DNA of 64,000 nt from positions 96,309 through 160,308 of the forward strand of contig NW_026083043.1 of the NCBI RefSeq assembly GCF_020184175.1, written 5' to 3'. Origin of the DNA: Aphis gossypii (Eukaryota > Arthropoda > Insecta > Hemiptera > Aphididae). The position numbers were made by a program, and so were the translations under genes. Shown here piece by piece: positions 23,263 through 35,449 of the stretch (within the stretch, counting starts at the first letter, position 1; each line of letters starts with the position of its first letter). Under the pieces are notes generated by a model, which worked only from the letters and a program-made list of their open reading frames with translations, did not search any database and was not told the origin of the DNA.

Positions 23263-24321
23263 ATGGAGAACACAGGTACATCTCCTTTGGAAGTAACTAA
23301 TCCATCGAATAAGACGTCTTTAGAAACTCCAGAATTGAGTTTAGAAGTATTAAATAAAACCAACAGTTGATTGATTTGGGAAGCCCTAGTAGAAGCCCTA
23401 GCCCTAGTAAAAGCCCTAGCCCTATTGAAAGCCCTAAAGAACGCCCTAGTTTATTTAGAAACCAAAGTGAACGCCAGAGCGCGAAAATAAAACACAGCTT
23501 AGAGAGAAGTTTAAGTTTAGACAATAAAAAGGTTACACGTAGTAAGGTTACGGACGATTTTGAACATACTGAGTTAACGTTCGGGAGAAAACCACGTGTA
23601 AAGAAAATGGTTATCATAAAATTAGAGGAAGCATTTAAGCTTATACCTATGTGTACGGGAGAAGACGATATCTATCCGTTCGTTCATAAATGCATGTGAT
23701 ATGGCAATAAATTTGGTTGAAGAAAAATGCGCACCGGCTTTAGTTAAATATATAACAACTAGGTTATCCGGTAGAGCATTAGAAATGATAAAATATAAAA
23801 ATGTTACTAAATGGGTATACATGAAGAGTTATTTGATGGATGCTTTTGAAGATACGACAACTGCTTCAAGTTTGCAGATACAATTAAATTCCATTAAGAT
23901 GCGTCATGGTGGGGACGTCAATGATTATTGCCATAGAGTAGAAAAATTATATTATAAATTATGTACTGCGTGTACACTTAATAAAGAGGAATCAGAAGCA
24001 AAAGTAATTCACGAAACTTTAAGAGAACAAACACTGAATATTTTTATAAAAGAATTAATAAGTCCTATAAGAACAATTGTAAAGGCACGAAATCCTAAAA
24101 CATTAGAGGTAGCTAAGCAATTGGCAAAATCAGAAGAAGTAGAATATAATTCAGAAAGAGATAATTATAGGTACAGGAACGATTTTTCTAGTAATAGAGA
24201 TAATTGTAATTTTTCACGACTAAATAATAATAATTTTCAACGTACAAATAATACAAGAAATTATAACACGAATAATCATATCAGTAATTTTCAATCAGAT
24301 AATATATACCGAGGAGGTTGA
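23263..24321 (+). pseudogene. gag of the deleted element, frameshifted
   Basis: An ATG at 23263 opens MENTGTSPLEV, which stops near 23370. A second frame (23367-23699) has an S-P repeat (SPSRSPSPSKSPSPIESP-like), encoded by agccct repeats, then basic residues and KLEEAFKLIPMCTGEDDIY. A third frame, 23701-24321, continues VEEKCAPALVKYITTRLSG through QLAKSEEVEYNSE to an Asn-rich tail. The text crosses the frames smoothly near 23690, which points to single-base lesions. This is an errantivirus-like gag; no zinc knuckle is visible before the deletion. Confidence 0.75.
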
Positions 24322-24679
24322 TCAAATATAGAACACCTGTAATAAAGTGGAAACAATAGTACAGGACTTTACGATAAGTTAATAATAAATATAAATAATA
24401 AATAATAGAGTAGAATATAATTATGAATTAGGTTAATAAAATTTTGGAAATATGGTTTTATTCGAGGGTAATGTAAAAGAAACTATAGGTACACTTTTAG
24501 AAGCATTAAAAAAGAGTATTATACAGTGACAAAATTACAAAACAATACAATTTAACATTAGGAATAAAATATGAAATAAAACGTAAGTTAGGAATTAATT
24601 AATTGTTTTTACCGATTAGTAAAGTAATAGGTAATACAGAGCAATCTTTATATAATATTTCTATTAACATAAAAAAAAA

Positions 24680-24958
24680 ATATTTTTAGATATTGTAGGT
24701 CCATTACCAACGACCTCGTCTAGTAATAATTATATTTTAACAATGCAAGATGACTTATCTAAATACACGCTAGGAGTACCAATACCTAATCATCAGGCAA
24801 ACACGGTCGCGGAAGCTTTTGTTATACATTTCGTGTGTGTACATGGAATACCGGGAACGATATTGACAGATCAGGGAACGGATTTCCTTAGCAAAACATT
24901 TACGGAAGTTTGCAAATTGTTAAAAATAAATAAAGTTAATACTAGTCATAGTAATTGA
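24680..24958 (+). pseudogene. Integrase core fragment
   Basis: DIVGPLPTTSSSNNYILTMQ carries the first catalytic Asp, and ILTDQGTDFLSKTFTEVCKL the second. The frame ends soon after LLKINKVN, so the catalytic Glu segment is missing. It is close to the integrase of the 7523-15401 element over the same stretch (VCKLLKINK versus MCKLLKINK). Confidence 0.85.
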
Positions 24959-24959
24959 A

Positions 24960-25768
24960 GTAATAGGAGATGGAAATATAGTTATACAACGTGGCCGACG
25001 AGGCATTACCATACATAAAAATAATGTAAAACAGTATTATAATGTTAAAGCAAATAATTAATCAAATATAAGATTATAGTATTAATGAATAAATTTAAGA
25101 AAGGTTTGTGAAATTAAAAATAATTAAATAAATAGTAATGAATAAACTAGGTATGAATGACGAGTTAGAATGTAAAAAAGTAAGGTCAATGTTACGATAC
25201 ATATTTCGTAAGACTAAAATCAGAATTATAGTTTGCGTAAACTAAAACCGCAAAAACGTAGAGAATACGGAAGAAAATAAAGTAACTATACTAAAACAAT
25301 TTCATGATCTATGAGAATGGATGTAGAATAATATACCAAATATAATATATTTAATCATATTGTCATAAAAAAAAAAAACGATATGAAAACTTAATAAAGC
25401 ATTTTAAAATATTAATATTAATTTTATACCTATGTGTAGATTCAGTTATTTAGTTATTTAATTTGGTATATGGGTAGAACGTAACGTTCGTGTGTAATGT
25501 TAATTAATTATTCACAAATTTATTTTATTATTTTAATTGTATTATTCAAGGTGAAGGAGATTCAAATATTTAAAAATATATATATTAATAATATATACTG
25601 AACTAACATACTTTATATTGTATTCTTGATTTATTTAAAATTTGATATAACTAATATTATTATTAAGTTACCAATGTAAAACTGAATTTGTAAGTGTAGC
25701 TGAGTGCATTTAAGAAAATTGTAAAGATTTCTGTCTTGCAGACATAAACCTTTTTTTTTGTGGGGAGG
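24960..25768 (+). other. Residual pol-derived and 3' non-coding sequence of the deleted element
   Basis: Around 25175-25215 the text KVRSMLRYIFRKTKI is closely similar to VRSMLRYIFKGTDIK of the larger element at about 11838-11875. In the larger element that text precedes the integrase core, but here it follows it. A rearrangement, or an independent origin of the 3' part, is therefore likely. The rest is AT-rich. Confidence 0.4.
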
Positions 25769-26237
25769 TGTTATGGGCTACGAGATATCTATAAGATATC
25801 TACGAGATTACAAGGCTAAGTTAGTATGACCATGCCTCGTGTCAAGGGTAATGCGGATGCTACTATGACCATGACACGTGTCGGGATAGTAAGCGCACCA
25901 ATAGTTACAGTGCACTAATGATGCATTTGAGATGTTATTGCACATTCTCAAATTCGTGTCCGAATTTGCAACAACAACAACAAGGACACCTGGTTTTACC
26001 CAGAAGGCGAAAACACGACGTAAACAAGAGACGCACCACAATATATAAGGGAGCCCGAAGACCAGCAACGGCAGATGTACCAAAGCTATCAACAACAGAG
26101 CACTTTCACGTCACTCAGCCACTTATTTAATTTGTTACATGTATTTTGTTTGTATGCAATAAAACATATTACGTTATTAAGTTTAACTTTCATTCAAATT
26201 AACCATTTGGATTCAAATCTGATACTGGCACGCAACA
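25769..26237 (+). repeat. 3' LTR of the deleted element
   Basis: 469 bp direct repeat of 22196-22666 lacking one CA dinucleotide. It is followed by atat, the second copy of the target duplication. Confidence 0.95.
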
Positions 26238-26577
26238 ATATATATAATAATAAAAGTAAAATAAAATAAACAAAATATTAATCAACTACATTACACAAGT
26301 GTATTAAGTCTTGTTACGATATCATAATATGATATGGGAATAGTTTGAAATAATTAAATTAAAACTTAAAAAATTGGTTTCTTAATGAGTGGTAATGTAA
26401 ACTACAAATATATATAAAATGTTACACTACAATTTACACGAATGTTGTGTTTTCAATGAATTATTAACTACACATGACTACAATAATTATTAATATTATT
26501 ACTTATTAATTAATTAATTAATGTGATATGTGTTTATATGTGTTTATTTAACTAAATATATATTATTAATATATTAC

Positions 26578-27508
26578 TCAAAAGCCACTGCGAATGGATT
26601 GATTTGCCGTAATAGACTGTCCAAGTCTGTAAGCAAGTTCTCCAACAATGGGCTTGTGCGTGGTTTTTGTGCCATACGAATCTGGTTGGCTGACTCGGAT
26701 TCAATGAAATATAACTCGCAGTATTTCGGTTGCATCAGTTCATTCCTGACAACGTCATTACTAATTCTACGGTACACCTGCCCGTGTACAGTGAACACTC
26801 TCGGTCCCGGACCTGTCAAACGTCTTGGGTTGAGGTCAGTGGAGAACGCAGCAAATGCCAGTGTGTTGTTGTACCGACCGATTTCTTTGCGAAAATGTTT
26901 AGCTACCTGTGAATCATCTATCAACAAACGAATTAATAACTCTGGTGGTTGACCCAACACACGCTCTCCATTTGACCGTTATTACAACACGTTGTAAAAT
27001 GATTTCTGTTTACACGTTCGCAAGAGAAATGACGGGCACCACATTGCGTGCAGACGGCATCCAATGGTCCAATGTCATGGCGCTCTGGAAGTTCATATTG
27101 AATGCCAGCCAGACGGTCTCTCATGGGCACGTGCGCTCTGGGAACACCCGGTGGAATCGGCACAAACTGTAATTAAAATGACAGTTGTAAAAGAAAAAAC
27201 TGTAACCAATATTCATTATAGTGTATGAGATATTTACTGACCTCTTCATCGACGCCTGGTAGTAAAACGTCAAATATATCCCTGAATTCAAATACTGCCT
27301 CTGCGTCAGCAGGCAGTAAATCCACAAACTCAATGTCACCTTGTACCACTTCCTCGGGTTGCAATGGGTCTTCTTCATTTATGTCCATCATTACCTCATC
27401 CATTTGGACTTCAATAATTTCCACCTCTATCTCGTTGTCATCAGGGATAGCCATGTCCACTTCTTGTTCGTTGCCTAGTGCCGCAATCTCCAAGACCGGT
27501 TGAACTAA
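26578..27508 (-). CDS. Helitron linker and N-terminal zinc-binding exons
   Basis: Exon 3 (27508-27242) encodes an acidic linker rich in Glu and Asp. Exon 4 (27166-26578) encodes CTQCGARHFSCERVN and HFTTCCNNG, the Cys-rich motif that precedes Rep in Helitron proteins, then LGQPPELLIRLL and the HGQVYRRI block. The frame changes near 26965, where an extra TG in gtgtgttgg would account for the shift. The exon ends with a gtaata donor in AFE, which joins exactly to exon 5. Confidence 0.8.
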
Positions 27509-28154
27509 CTATATCATAAAAGGAGGTCAGTTTTAATGTGCGTACAATAATATAAGTTTATGTTATGTATAGTGAAAAAGTATGAATTAATAATAAGCAT
27601 ATTGCATAAAATTATCTCACCGCTTGGGAATCTAATAAATTGCAACACATTAAATAAATAAAAAAACAGTTGTATAAAGAATAATCAAATATAATTAGGG
27701 ACATTTTCCATTTCACATTTAAACTCAACATCATAGAGAAATACACTAAAGACTGAATATAGTTTAATAGCAGCATTTAATTTTAATATATTATATAACT
27801 TTTACATTTACTTATTAAAAAATAATTCAAATATAGTATAATATATTGTAATATACTATTATACTTAAAAAAAAATTAAAATGTGCAATTACTAAATGAT
27901 AAATAAAAATTATTATCAACATAACATAATATATGATGTTATGTATACATCAAATTGCTAAACCTACTATTTGAATGTAAAATAAAAACCTATTATTTAA
28001 TAAAAATTCTGTTATAATAAAACTATAATAGAACCATATAATAAAAATATAAACTTTACATAATATATTATTATAGTGTAAAGTGTAATGTATAATTTAT
28101 TGTTGTCTTGCATAACATTGAAAGTGTTATTGGAACTGTTCATAATAACAGCTA

Positions 28155-28189
<35 letters not shown>

Positions 28190-28207
28190 ATAAATTATTT
28201 AACTCAC

Positions 28208-28527
28208 TAAAGATGGTACTACTCTTGGTAATAGACGGCGACGAATTCTGCCCAAAGCGTAGTCACGACCAGGGACAAAATGTCTCGAACACAGTTTTGA
28301 GTTGACAAATATCTGTTGAGCATACAAACCATTGATCTCGGCGAACAACACCCATTGACCTCTCTGCTCGTCATTCGGTGGAAACCTAATGTAATCAATT
28401 TATGAATATTCACAGTGTATGGCTAGAGTAGTAATAAAACATTATTGTTATTTATTAGTTGTCACCTGTGCACAGACACTCCATCAAGACCACTGACGTT
28501 TCCACAGATCACACATATTTTCACCAT
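28208..28527 (-). CDS. THAP zinc-finger exons at the 5' end of the Helitron gene
   Basis: Exon 1 (28527-28466) starts with ATG and encodes MVKICVICGNVSGLDGVSVH. Exon 2 (28385-28208) continues RFPPNDEQRGQWVLF and then LCSRHFVPGRDY. This gives the C-x2-C and C-x2-H zinc ligands and the W and F-P landmarks of a THAP domain, a DNA-binding fold known from P-element transposases and host THAP proteins. The donor gtgaca, the acceptor attacattag and the donor gtgagt fit. The last codon TTA joins in phase to exon 3 at 27508. Whether the exon belongs to the Helitron transcript is an inference from splice phase and proximity. Confidence 0.75.
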
Positions 28528-31500
28528 GGTGATGTGACTAAAAAGTGACATTTTAATGATAATCGAAAATGTTATAACTAATAATTAAATGTATTAATTA
28601 ATATAATATGTATATATAAGTAGTATAGGTAGGTAGTATAAAACGTAAGCTTATACACTCGGCGTAATTATATCGTACCTATGTTATCAGTGGTGATAAT
28701 AGATTAACACGGGTCACGGGAATCCCAATAGTTTTGTGTTATTTTTAGAAAAACTTTGAATTTAACGGTACATAATGTACATTGAAAATAATTTTTACGA
28801 AACGCATAAAGAAAATGAGAAAAAAAATCAAATAGGAATACGACAAATATTCACGTTGAAAAAGTGCGAGGTACGAACGTAATGCGAATGTCGTTGACCA
28901 CATCGACCGACGATCCCGGAAAAGAACTTGAAAATAATAGAACACATTAAGTTGTAAATAAAAAAAAAAGCGGCATCCTCGAAATCACATCCGGACTTAG
29001 TGGGAACACGGCCTGGTAGTAATTCGCGTTGCATTCTGAATTGAACGACTATAACGCATATCCTTGTAATATTCGGGGCGAATGCGCTAATTAATTAGCT
29101 TATATGAATGATAGAAATTGTACTTACCGGTCTGTAAAACGTCCAACGAAGTTAAAAAAAAAAAATTATAAATATATACTAAAAAAAGTACAGAAAAAAG
29201 TGCAAATTTTTGTGTACGTAAAAACAAACGTGTTGCATGAACGTCAAAGAAAAGTTGCCTGATGCAGGCGCACCGGACCCAGGTCCTCAACGCTTTTCGC
29301 TCTCCACTCCGCCACAACATGGCAACAGTATTACCAAATATTAAATACCGCACATAATATAATTTAATTAATATTACAAAGGATATTATTAAATATTAAT
29401 TGTCAATCGTCACTGATGGATAGACTGATGGACCAGACTTGCGGTTATTTATAGTACCAATAATACCAACCATAAATGCGTAATATGCAATGGAACAACG
29501 AATGTCTTACGGACGCCATTCAATTTGAATTGTTCATTCGAAGTGAGTACACGTATTAGTTATTATAACCTTTTCGTGTGTATTTTTTGTTTGTTTTTAG
29601 GTTAAGTGAAATATGTCATTTTACTTAATTAATAATTTAAAATATTAAATGTTATAGATAATGTTCAACATAAATATTAATATCAAAAAACTTGTGAATA
29701 ACATAAACTACGGCCAAAAAAGCGGTCAAAAAAGTATGAATATCAAAAATAATGAACATTTACAACGTTACCTATACACTTTTATTTTTCAGGATGGCTG
29801 TGGCAAAAGGGCCATTTGGCCCGTGATTGTACGTATATTTTGTAATTATATATATTATTAATAATTAGTAAATTATTAATAATAAGATCTGTATTTTTAA
29901 TACTTGTAGTACTTTGTATGTGTTTTTCTTTAAGAGTTTTCCTGGTGTATATATTTATATTAATATATGAGTATCTAATAATTAAATAATAGTATCAGTT
30001 GTAGAAGTGCAACTTAAATGTATCATGTTTGTAAAGGAAAGTATAAGTTCGATCAAATTACTTACATTACAATTACAGGTATTTGTGCAGCTAATAGGTT
30101 AACCTAATAATAATAATAAACATGTATTTTAAGTACCATTATTATTATGTTGAGTGTTGGCACCGTTGGTATTGTTATAGGTATTTTTTATTCTTAAATA
30201 ATTAAAACATTTATGTATGCTTATTCAGCTTATTGTAATCTTAAGTATATTAGATTATATTAATTAATTTTAAAATATATAATACAATAAAATATTAAAA
30301 TGTAAAAAAAGAAATTAAGCAGTATAATAGGTAATAGGTATTGGTTAATTTACATGAGCTATTGCGTATAATACATTTAATTTTTTTTTTTTTTAATTTC
30401 ATTTTCACATAAAAATGATGAAAATAGAAGAATTTTTGTAAATGCAATTAATATTAATAAGAATAAATAACATAATACATTTAATAAATTCATATTTACC
30501 ATATTAAGTTACTATAATAACATGTCCAATGTCCATCCAACATATTATATTCAGTCATAACAATTCTGCTTTAGTATACACACACAGTAATATAAGTAAG
30601 TATATATATATATATATATATTGGTATACCTCATACCAGTGTATGTATTGAAATGTCACACTTATAATCATAATCATAACTATACACTGTGTAAACTCTT
30701 GTTTCTTATCCATATGTACAGTGTCAGTAATCCGTATATATTATAATACTACATCATAGTCCAATATATTAGGCAAAACATTAAAACAAATCAAATAGGT
30801 ATCAATTATACAATACAATATATAACAATATTTAATAGGTATAGGAAATAATAATAATATATATAATTTGTTCAGAGAAATTGTTACAGTATACATTAAA
30901 AAGTATTACACATTACATCATAGGAAGTCAATTTAAAGGACATGCATAATAAAATACTATAAGAAAAGTGTTATAAACATTTCCTACAGAAACTCTTAGG
31001 TATGATTAAGAATATTTGCAATTACAACTTTGACTTACCTAACTATACCTGTACTCAACTCTTTCAGGGGCTTTTATATTATGAGACATATCAATTTTAT
31101 ATGTAAACGAAGAGTATGCCATCATATATACCTGTATAATAATTCCGTATAATTCGTGTGTAATAAAGCTTATATTAATATTAATTGTCTATTTAATATA
31201 ACGTTTCCCATAGCAACGTACACTTGAAAATACAACAACATAATATTTTAATATAACAAACAGCCGATAAAAAAAAAAAAAAAAAAAATCGAAAAAATAA
31301 TAAAATCGTCGAAAACCCGCGTAATAATCGAACCTAACCTAAGAAAAACGCGTTATCGAGACGGCGGCGTTGGAGAACCGTCTGTTTTCGCGATAACTGT
31401 TTGGCGGCGGGCCATGGAAGAAAAAAACGGCGACCGAGGCGCACTCTTTTCAAAGTGAAACGAACTATTGTTCACGCTTTATTATATAAGATAATAAATT

Positions 31501-31621
31501 TAATTTTAACAAACTTAGGTATAACTTTATTAATTTAATTAAATAAATAAAAAAAAGAACATTAATAAGTATTTGTAATTATTTTTTGAATTTTTGAATT
31601 TAATAATTAATATTTATTTTA
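28528..31621. other. AT-rich interval without a gene
   Basis: Nothing coding that I can support. Contents: a small GC-rich patch at 28860-29320, a (TA)n tract at 30601-30621, A-rich runs, and at 31335-31400 an inverted repeat with arms around gttatcgagacgg and ccgtctgttttcgcgataac. An (AC)n(AT)n microsatellite at 28154-28189 lies in the neighbouring Helitron intron. Confidence 0.5.
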
Positions 31622-33337
31622 GCTGATGATAATTTTCAAAACACATTTTACCTTTGGACATGCACAAGTACGTTTTACATTTTGTACACATAATTTTTTA
31701 CCTACTTGTACAACCTTTGTATCTACAACTTAGAGGCGCTTTAAGGTCCATTGCTCTCGGCCAATGATGGTATCCATCTAGTCTTACATCGTCTCATGGT
31801 ATAGGTGCGGGTGGTTTTATTTTTATCGGTGGTTCTCCATCTTTTCAGTGTTTTGACATGTAGGCGGTGGTGGGGTGGCCATAGTTAAGCATTCGCCAAT
31901 TTCCAATCTGAACTAAAGCAAATCTTTAATTTTTTTTTTTTTGGTATTTTATTTATTTTACAATCTTCTAAATATTCAAACCAGCTGTTAGTTACTGATA
32001 GGTCAAGTAAGTGTAGTATAACGTAAAGTGGCCACTTTCTTGTTTTTAACCAAGTTCTATACTATTCCATCATTTGATCAAAATGATCAACACCGCCCAT
32101 TTTTTCATTGTATTTTGATATCATATTAGGAATTTGTACGTCAATATGCTTTTTTTGTTTTTTATAGCATCTGGATACTGTTGTTGTCGGTAAACCTCCG
32201 TAACATGTTGATGTCGTAACTACTGACTTGTTGTCTTTCCATTTCAACATAGAAATATTTTTATCATCAGATACAATTTCTTCGAAATCCCCTCTTTTCA
32301 TTTTAGAATCTGCTTTAAATTGAAATTTCTGTAGACGATTCATTTGTATAGTACCAGTTCCATGAATTTTTAGCTGTACTAATTTTTGCATCAACGGAAT
32401 AGTAGTAAAATATCGATCGAAAAATACAGATGAACCTTCTGGTATTGTATCAATAAGACGTAAAATTACAGCCGGTCCAAGTCCTAGACTTTTGTCAGGA
32501 AAAGGCGTGGTAAGTCCTTGATATATTTCGAAATCAATAATTAGACCATCGGACGTAGTAACTACAAAATTTTTAAGACCAACTGGCCTAGGTTTACTTT
32601 TCACAAACTGTCTTATCTGACAACGTCCAAGAAAAGGTATCATTTGTTCATCAATTGAGTAATAAATTGATGATCGCTTAATAGATAAGCACCTTTTCCT
32701 TACAAAATCTATGAGTGGTTGAACTTTCCATAGTTTGTTATTTTTTTTCATTTCATCACTAACCAAATTTGTAAAATGTAAATTAACTCTCAATTGAAAA
32801 AAACGATCTCCAGACCTTATCGATGCAACAGGATCATATCGAAACTTAGCAGTCCAATACATGCGGAGACGAGGAAATTTAATACAACCAATAATTACGT
32901 GAATTCCAAAAAATTGTTTTATTTTCCATGTAATATTAATTAGTGCACAACGCCGCTAGTTCATATAATTCTTCGGTAAAATATTTTTTTAAATATTCCA
33001 TAGGTGTACCCACAGGTACGGTTTTCGGAACCTTTTCGGAAAATGTTTTAGATGTAAATGATTGTATGCGCCATTCAACTTTTTCGAAAACCGATGTATC
33101 ACCTTTTTCGTTACGAGTAATACTATCATCGACACTAAACTGTACATTTCTTTCCAATCGTCTACCAGTTTCAAGTTGTTCGTCCTCTAATTCTACTTCA
33201 GAATCACTTGATTCGCACAAAATATTATTTCCATGTTGATTAGTTAAAGTAAAGGTTGGATCTGCATCATAATCGTCGTCGTCTTCAAATTCTAAATCTG
33301 AATCTTCTAATAAATCTGAAATTTGATCGACATTCAT
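31622..33337 (-). pseudogene. piggyBac transposase, broken
   Basis: The N-terminal part (33337-32936) is acidic (LLEDSDLEFEDDDDYDAD). A frameshift near 32925 leads into QFFGIHVIIGCIKFPRLR, then 32862-32062. Four catalytic-region Asp residues are in place: YYSIDEQMIPF, SVFFDRYFTT, MLKWKDNKSV and GGVDHFDQMM. A TAG follows at 32062; beyond it YRTWLKTRKWPLY continues in frame. The C-terminal Cys-rich segment MCTKCKTYLCMSKGKMCF ends at a stop near 31622, with another stop before it. piggyBac enzymes cut and paste at TTAA; I did not find the terminal repeats. Confidence 0.9.
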
Positions 33338-35449
33338 GGTGGACGCAAATACGTAACTGTAGACCGAATACTCACGAACGTGATACTAAATCTTGTTCGT
33401 GTAATTACGACGAAAAAAACAAATATTACATAATTATAGATGATGAAAACGGCTTTGAAATTATATGGTTGATAAAACGAAACAACAAATTCATTGCTAT
33501 CGCAAATATTTACCAAGAAAATAACCCGAATACTAAGGATATATTAAACTGATAAAAACATAAAACTAATAATACGTGGAGCATGGCTGGGTTTTACCCT
33601 ATTACTTTTAAAATTAGATAAAACTATAGAACGTAATCTTCACGATCTTGCGATATTGGTTTGAATAGAGTAGAATAAATATAACAATGAGAAAAAAAAA
33701 CCATACCCTCTCGATCATGCCTTATCGGTCTGTAAGGGATAAATATCTATAAAATTGTATTTATTGGTTAACAAATTCTTGAAAATTTAATAGAATGCTC
33801 TTTATATATTGTTTCAAAGCTAGATGAAAAATATTAAAAATCTGTAGTCACAATTTTTTTTTCTTAGCATTTAAAGTTGAAATTTTGACAAAATATGTAA
33901 AAATAAAACGAAAATTTGCCAATTATTTGGAGTTTTTAATTCATACAAATTTTTCTTTTTTAAATCTAGGATTTTAAAATGTAATAAAAGATTTAACAAA
34001 ATTTTTTCTACTTTTATCAAAAATAAAATATCTAAAAGCAAGTCAAAATAAATTTTTATGAGCGTTCGAAATTCATAATTTTACAACACTGGATACTCTC
34101 TCGATTTCTCATGTAGCGATTTTCTTATTTAGCTGTACTTCGAAAACGAATTATTGTAGATTCATGCAAATTTCACTGAATGTTATTATAAGCATTTAAA
34201 GTTCAAATGTTGACTAAATTTGTCAAAATCTTGAAAATTATCAATCATTGGAATTAAAAAATTATAAAATGTTCAGTTTTTATAACTAAGAGTTGAAAAT
34301 TTAAAACAAAAATTTTCATAAATAATTCATTCTGTAACCAAAAAATTTAAAAAATATACAAACATATTTATTTTTTACAGACATTTTAAATTCAAATTTG
34401 GACAAAATCACATATTTAAACCAAGAATAACGTTTTTAATTATTTTGTTAAAATTTAAAAATATTATTTGTTGGTATATGAAACTTTTAGAGAATATTGT
34501 TATATTTTATATACACGCAATAGCATTTTATGGGAAGGGTAGGTTTTTTGGGGAAAAATGAATTTAACCAACTATAGTAAATACTAATGTCTAAATATAC
34601 AAAAACTAAAATTAATTACTTTATTCTCAATTATATCATCAAATACACTTAGTAAGATATTATAGACTAACTGACTGTCTTCGCTCAGAATCGTTTTTCT
34701 TATTCAATGATATTATATCATTGGATTCAAATTTAACAGAATCTATCACAGTGATTCACTTGTAACTTTTTACAAAACTAAAAATACATGATACGGTCCT
34801 AGTATCGATTATTTATAGACTTACATAATTATTTTGGCTTTGTACTATTTATATAAATTTAATTCGAAACTAGCTTAACAATATTACAAGTTAATACAAT
34901 TGGTCCTCAGTCCTACTCCTTATTTAATAGTCGTTAGTTATTTTGATTTGAAATAAAATAATAAAGTTAGTCTTAACATTTGATTCAAAATTTCAATTTG
35001 GGTTTGGTTTAATAATGAAATATAATAAAAATATATATAGTACAGGTGTAGTTTTTGATATACGAAATGTTCGGTTCAAGTACCATTAATAAGTTCAGTT
35101 CGTGTTCGGTCCGAGACTATATTTTGGAGTTCGACCCATATGTCTAGACTAAAACGAGTATAAAAAAGTTTAACATATATTTGTATTAATTTTTATTTTA
35201 TTTCTTCATTAGTTTATACTTTATAATACATATATTGCTTTATAACTAACATGTAAATATAATTTACTAGTCTATGCTACTGCAACGTGCTCTGATACTT
35301 ATATTAAATATAATGCATAAATTACTACATACTGTAGCCAATAATAACCACAACACTAGGAGCATAACAAACAACACCCCTATAGTTATGCTAAGGGTGA
35401 GCAGTCAAACAAGTAATGATTGAGTATAATAAATTAAGATCTAAAAACA
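33338..35449. other. Non-coding interval with old repeat
   Basis: No gene seen. Runs of T-rich sequence similar to 6820-7390 in inverse orientation occupy 33800-34700 and end at ctgactgtcttcgctcagaa. The remainder is AT-rich. Confidence 0.5.
33800..34700 (-). repeat. Second copy of the gattctgagcgaag repeat, inverse orientation
   Basis: The reverse complement begins gattctgagcgaagacagtc near 34693 and contains AT-rich text resembling the copy at 6820-7390. Divergence is high, indicating age. Boundaries are approximate. Confidence 0.4.

Larger units (their letters stand above)
22196..26237 (+). mobile_element. Internally deleted LTR retrotransposon inside a Helitron intron
   Basis: LTRs at 22196-22666 and 25769-26237 start TGTTATGGGC and end GCAACA. 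They match except for a 2-bp difference (aaaacacacg versus aaaacacg). The target duplication is atat. Primer site TTTGGCGCAGTCGGTAGGA follows the 5' LTR; it resembles the one of 17.6/297-type errantiviruses. A gtggggagg tract precedes the 3' LTR. Inside are gag and an integrase fragment, but no protease, RT or RNase H, so the copy is non-autonomous. Confidence 0.93.
17358..28527 (-). pseudogene. Spliced Helitron transposase gene (THAP, Rep, PIF1-like helicase), frameshifted
   Basis: Minus-strand exons read in order: 28527-28466, 28385-28208, 27508-27242, 27166-26578, 21661-20309 and 19584-17358. All introns have GT/AG ends and the codon phases join at each junction I checked. Together they encode a THAP zinc finger, an acidic linker, a Cys-rich zinc-binding segment, the Helitron replication initiator with HUH and two-tyrosine motifs, and a PIF1-type helicase. 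Several frameshifts and a stop make this copy inactive. The intron 26577-21662 contains a later LTR element (22196-26237). Helitrons move by rolling-circle replication using such a protein. The transposon ends were not located. Confidence 0.85.

Noticed and set aside
23297..23617. Minus-strand frame with Leu/Gly repeats that looks like membrane segments
   Set aside because: Antisense of the agccct repeat in gag; the hydrophobic pattern is a by-product of that repeat.
22196..26237. Repeated 470-bp sequence as a possible segmental duplication
   Set aside because: Primer site, purine tract, TG...CA ends and 4-bp target duplication show these are LTRs.
29260..29340. Possible tRNA-like GC-rich patch
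   Set aside because: No cloverleaf with T-loop and acceptor pairing could be drawn by eye.
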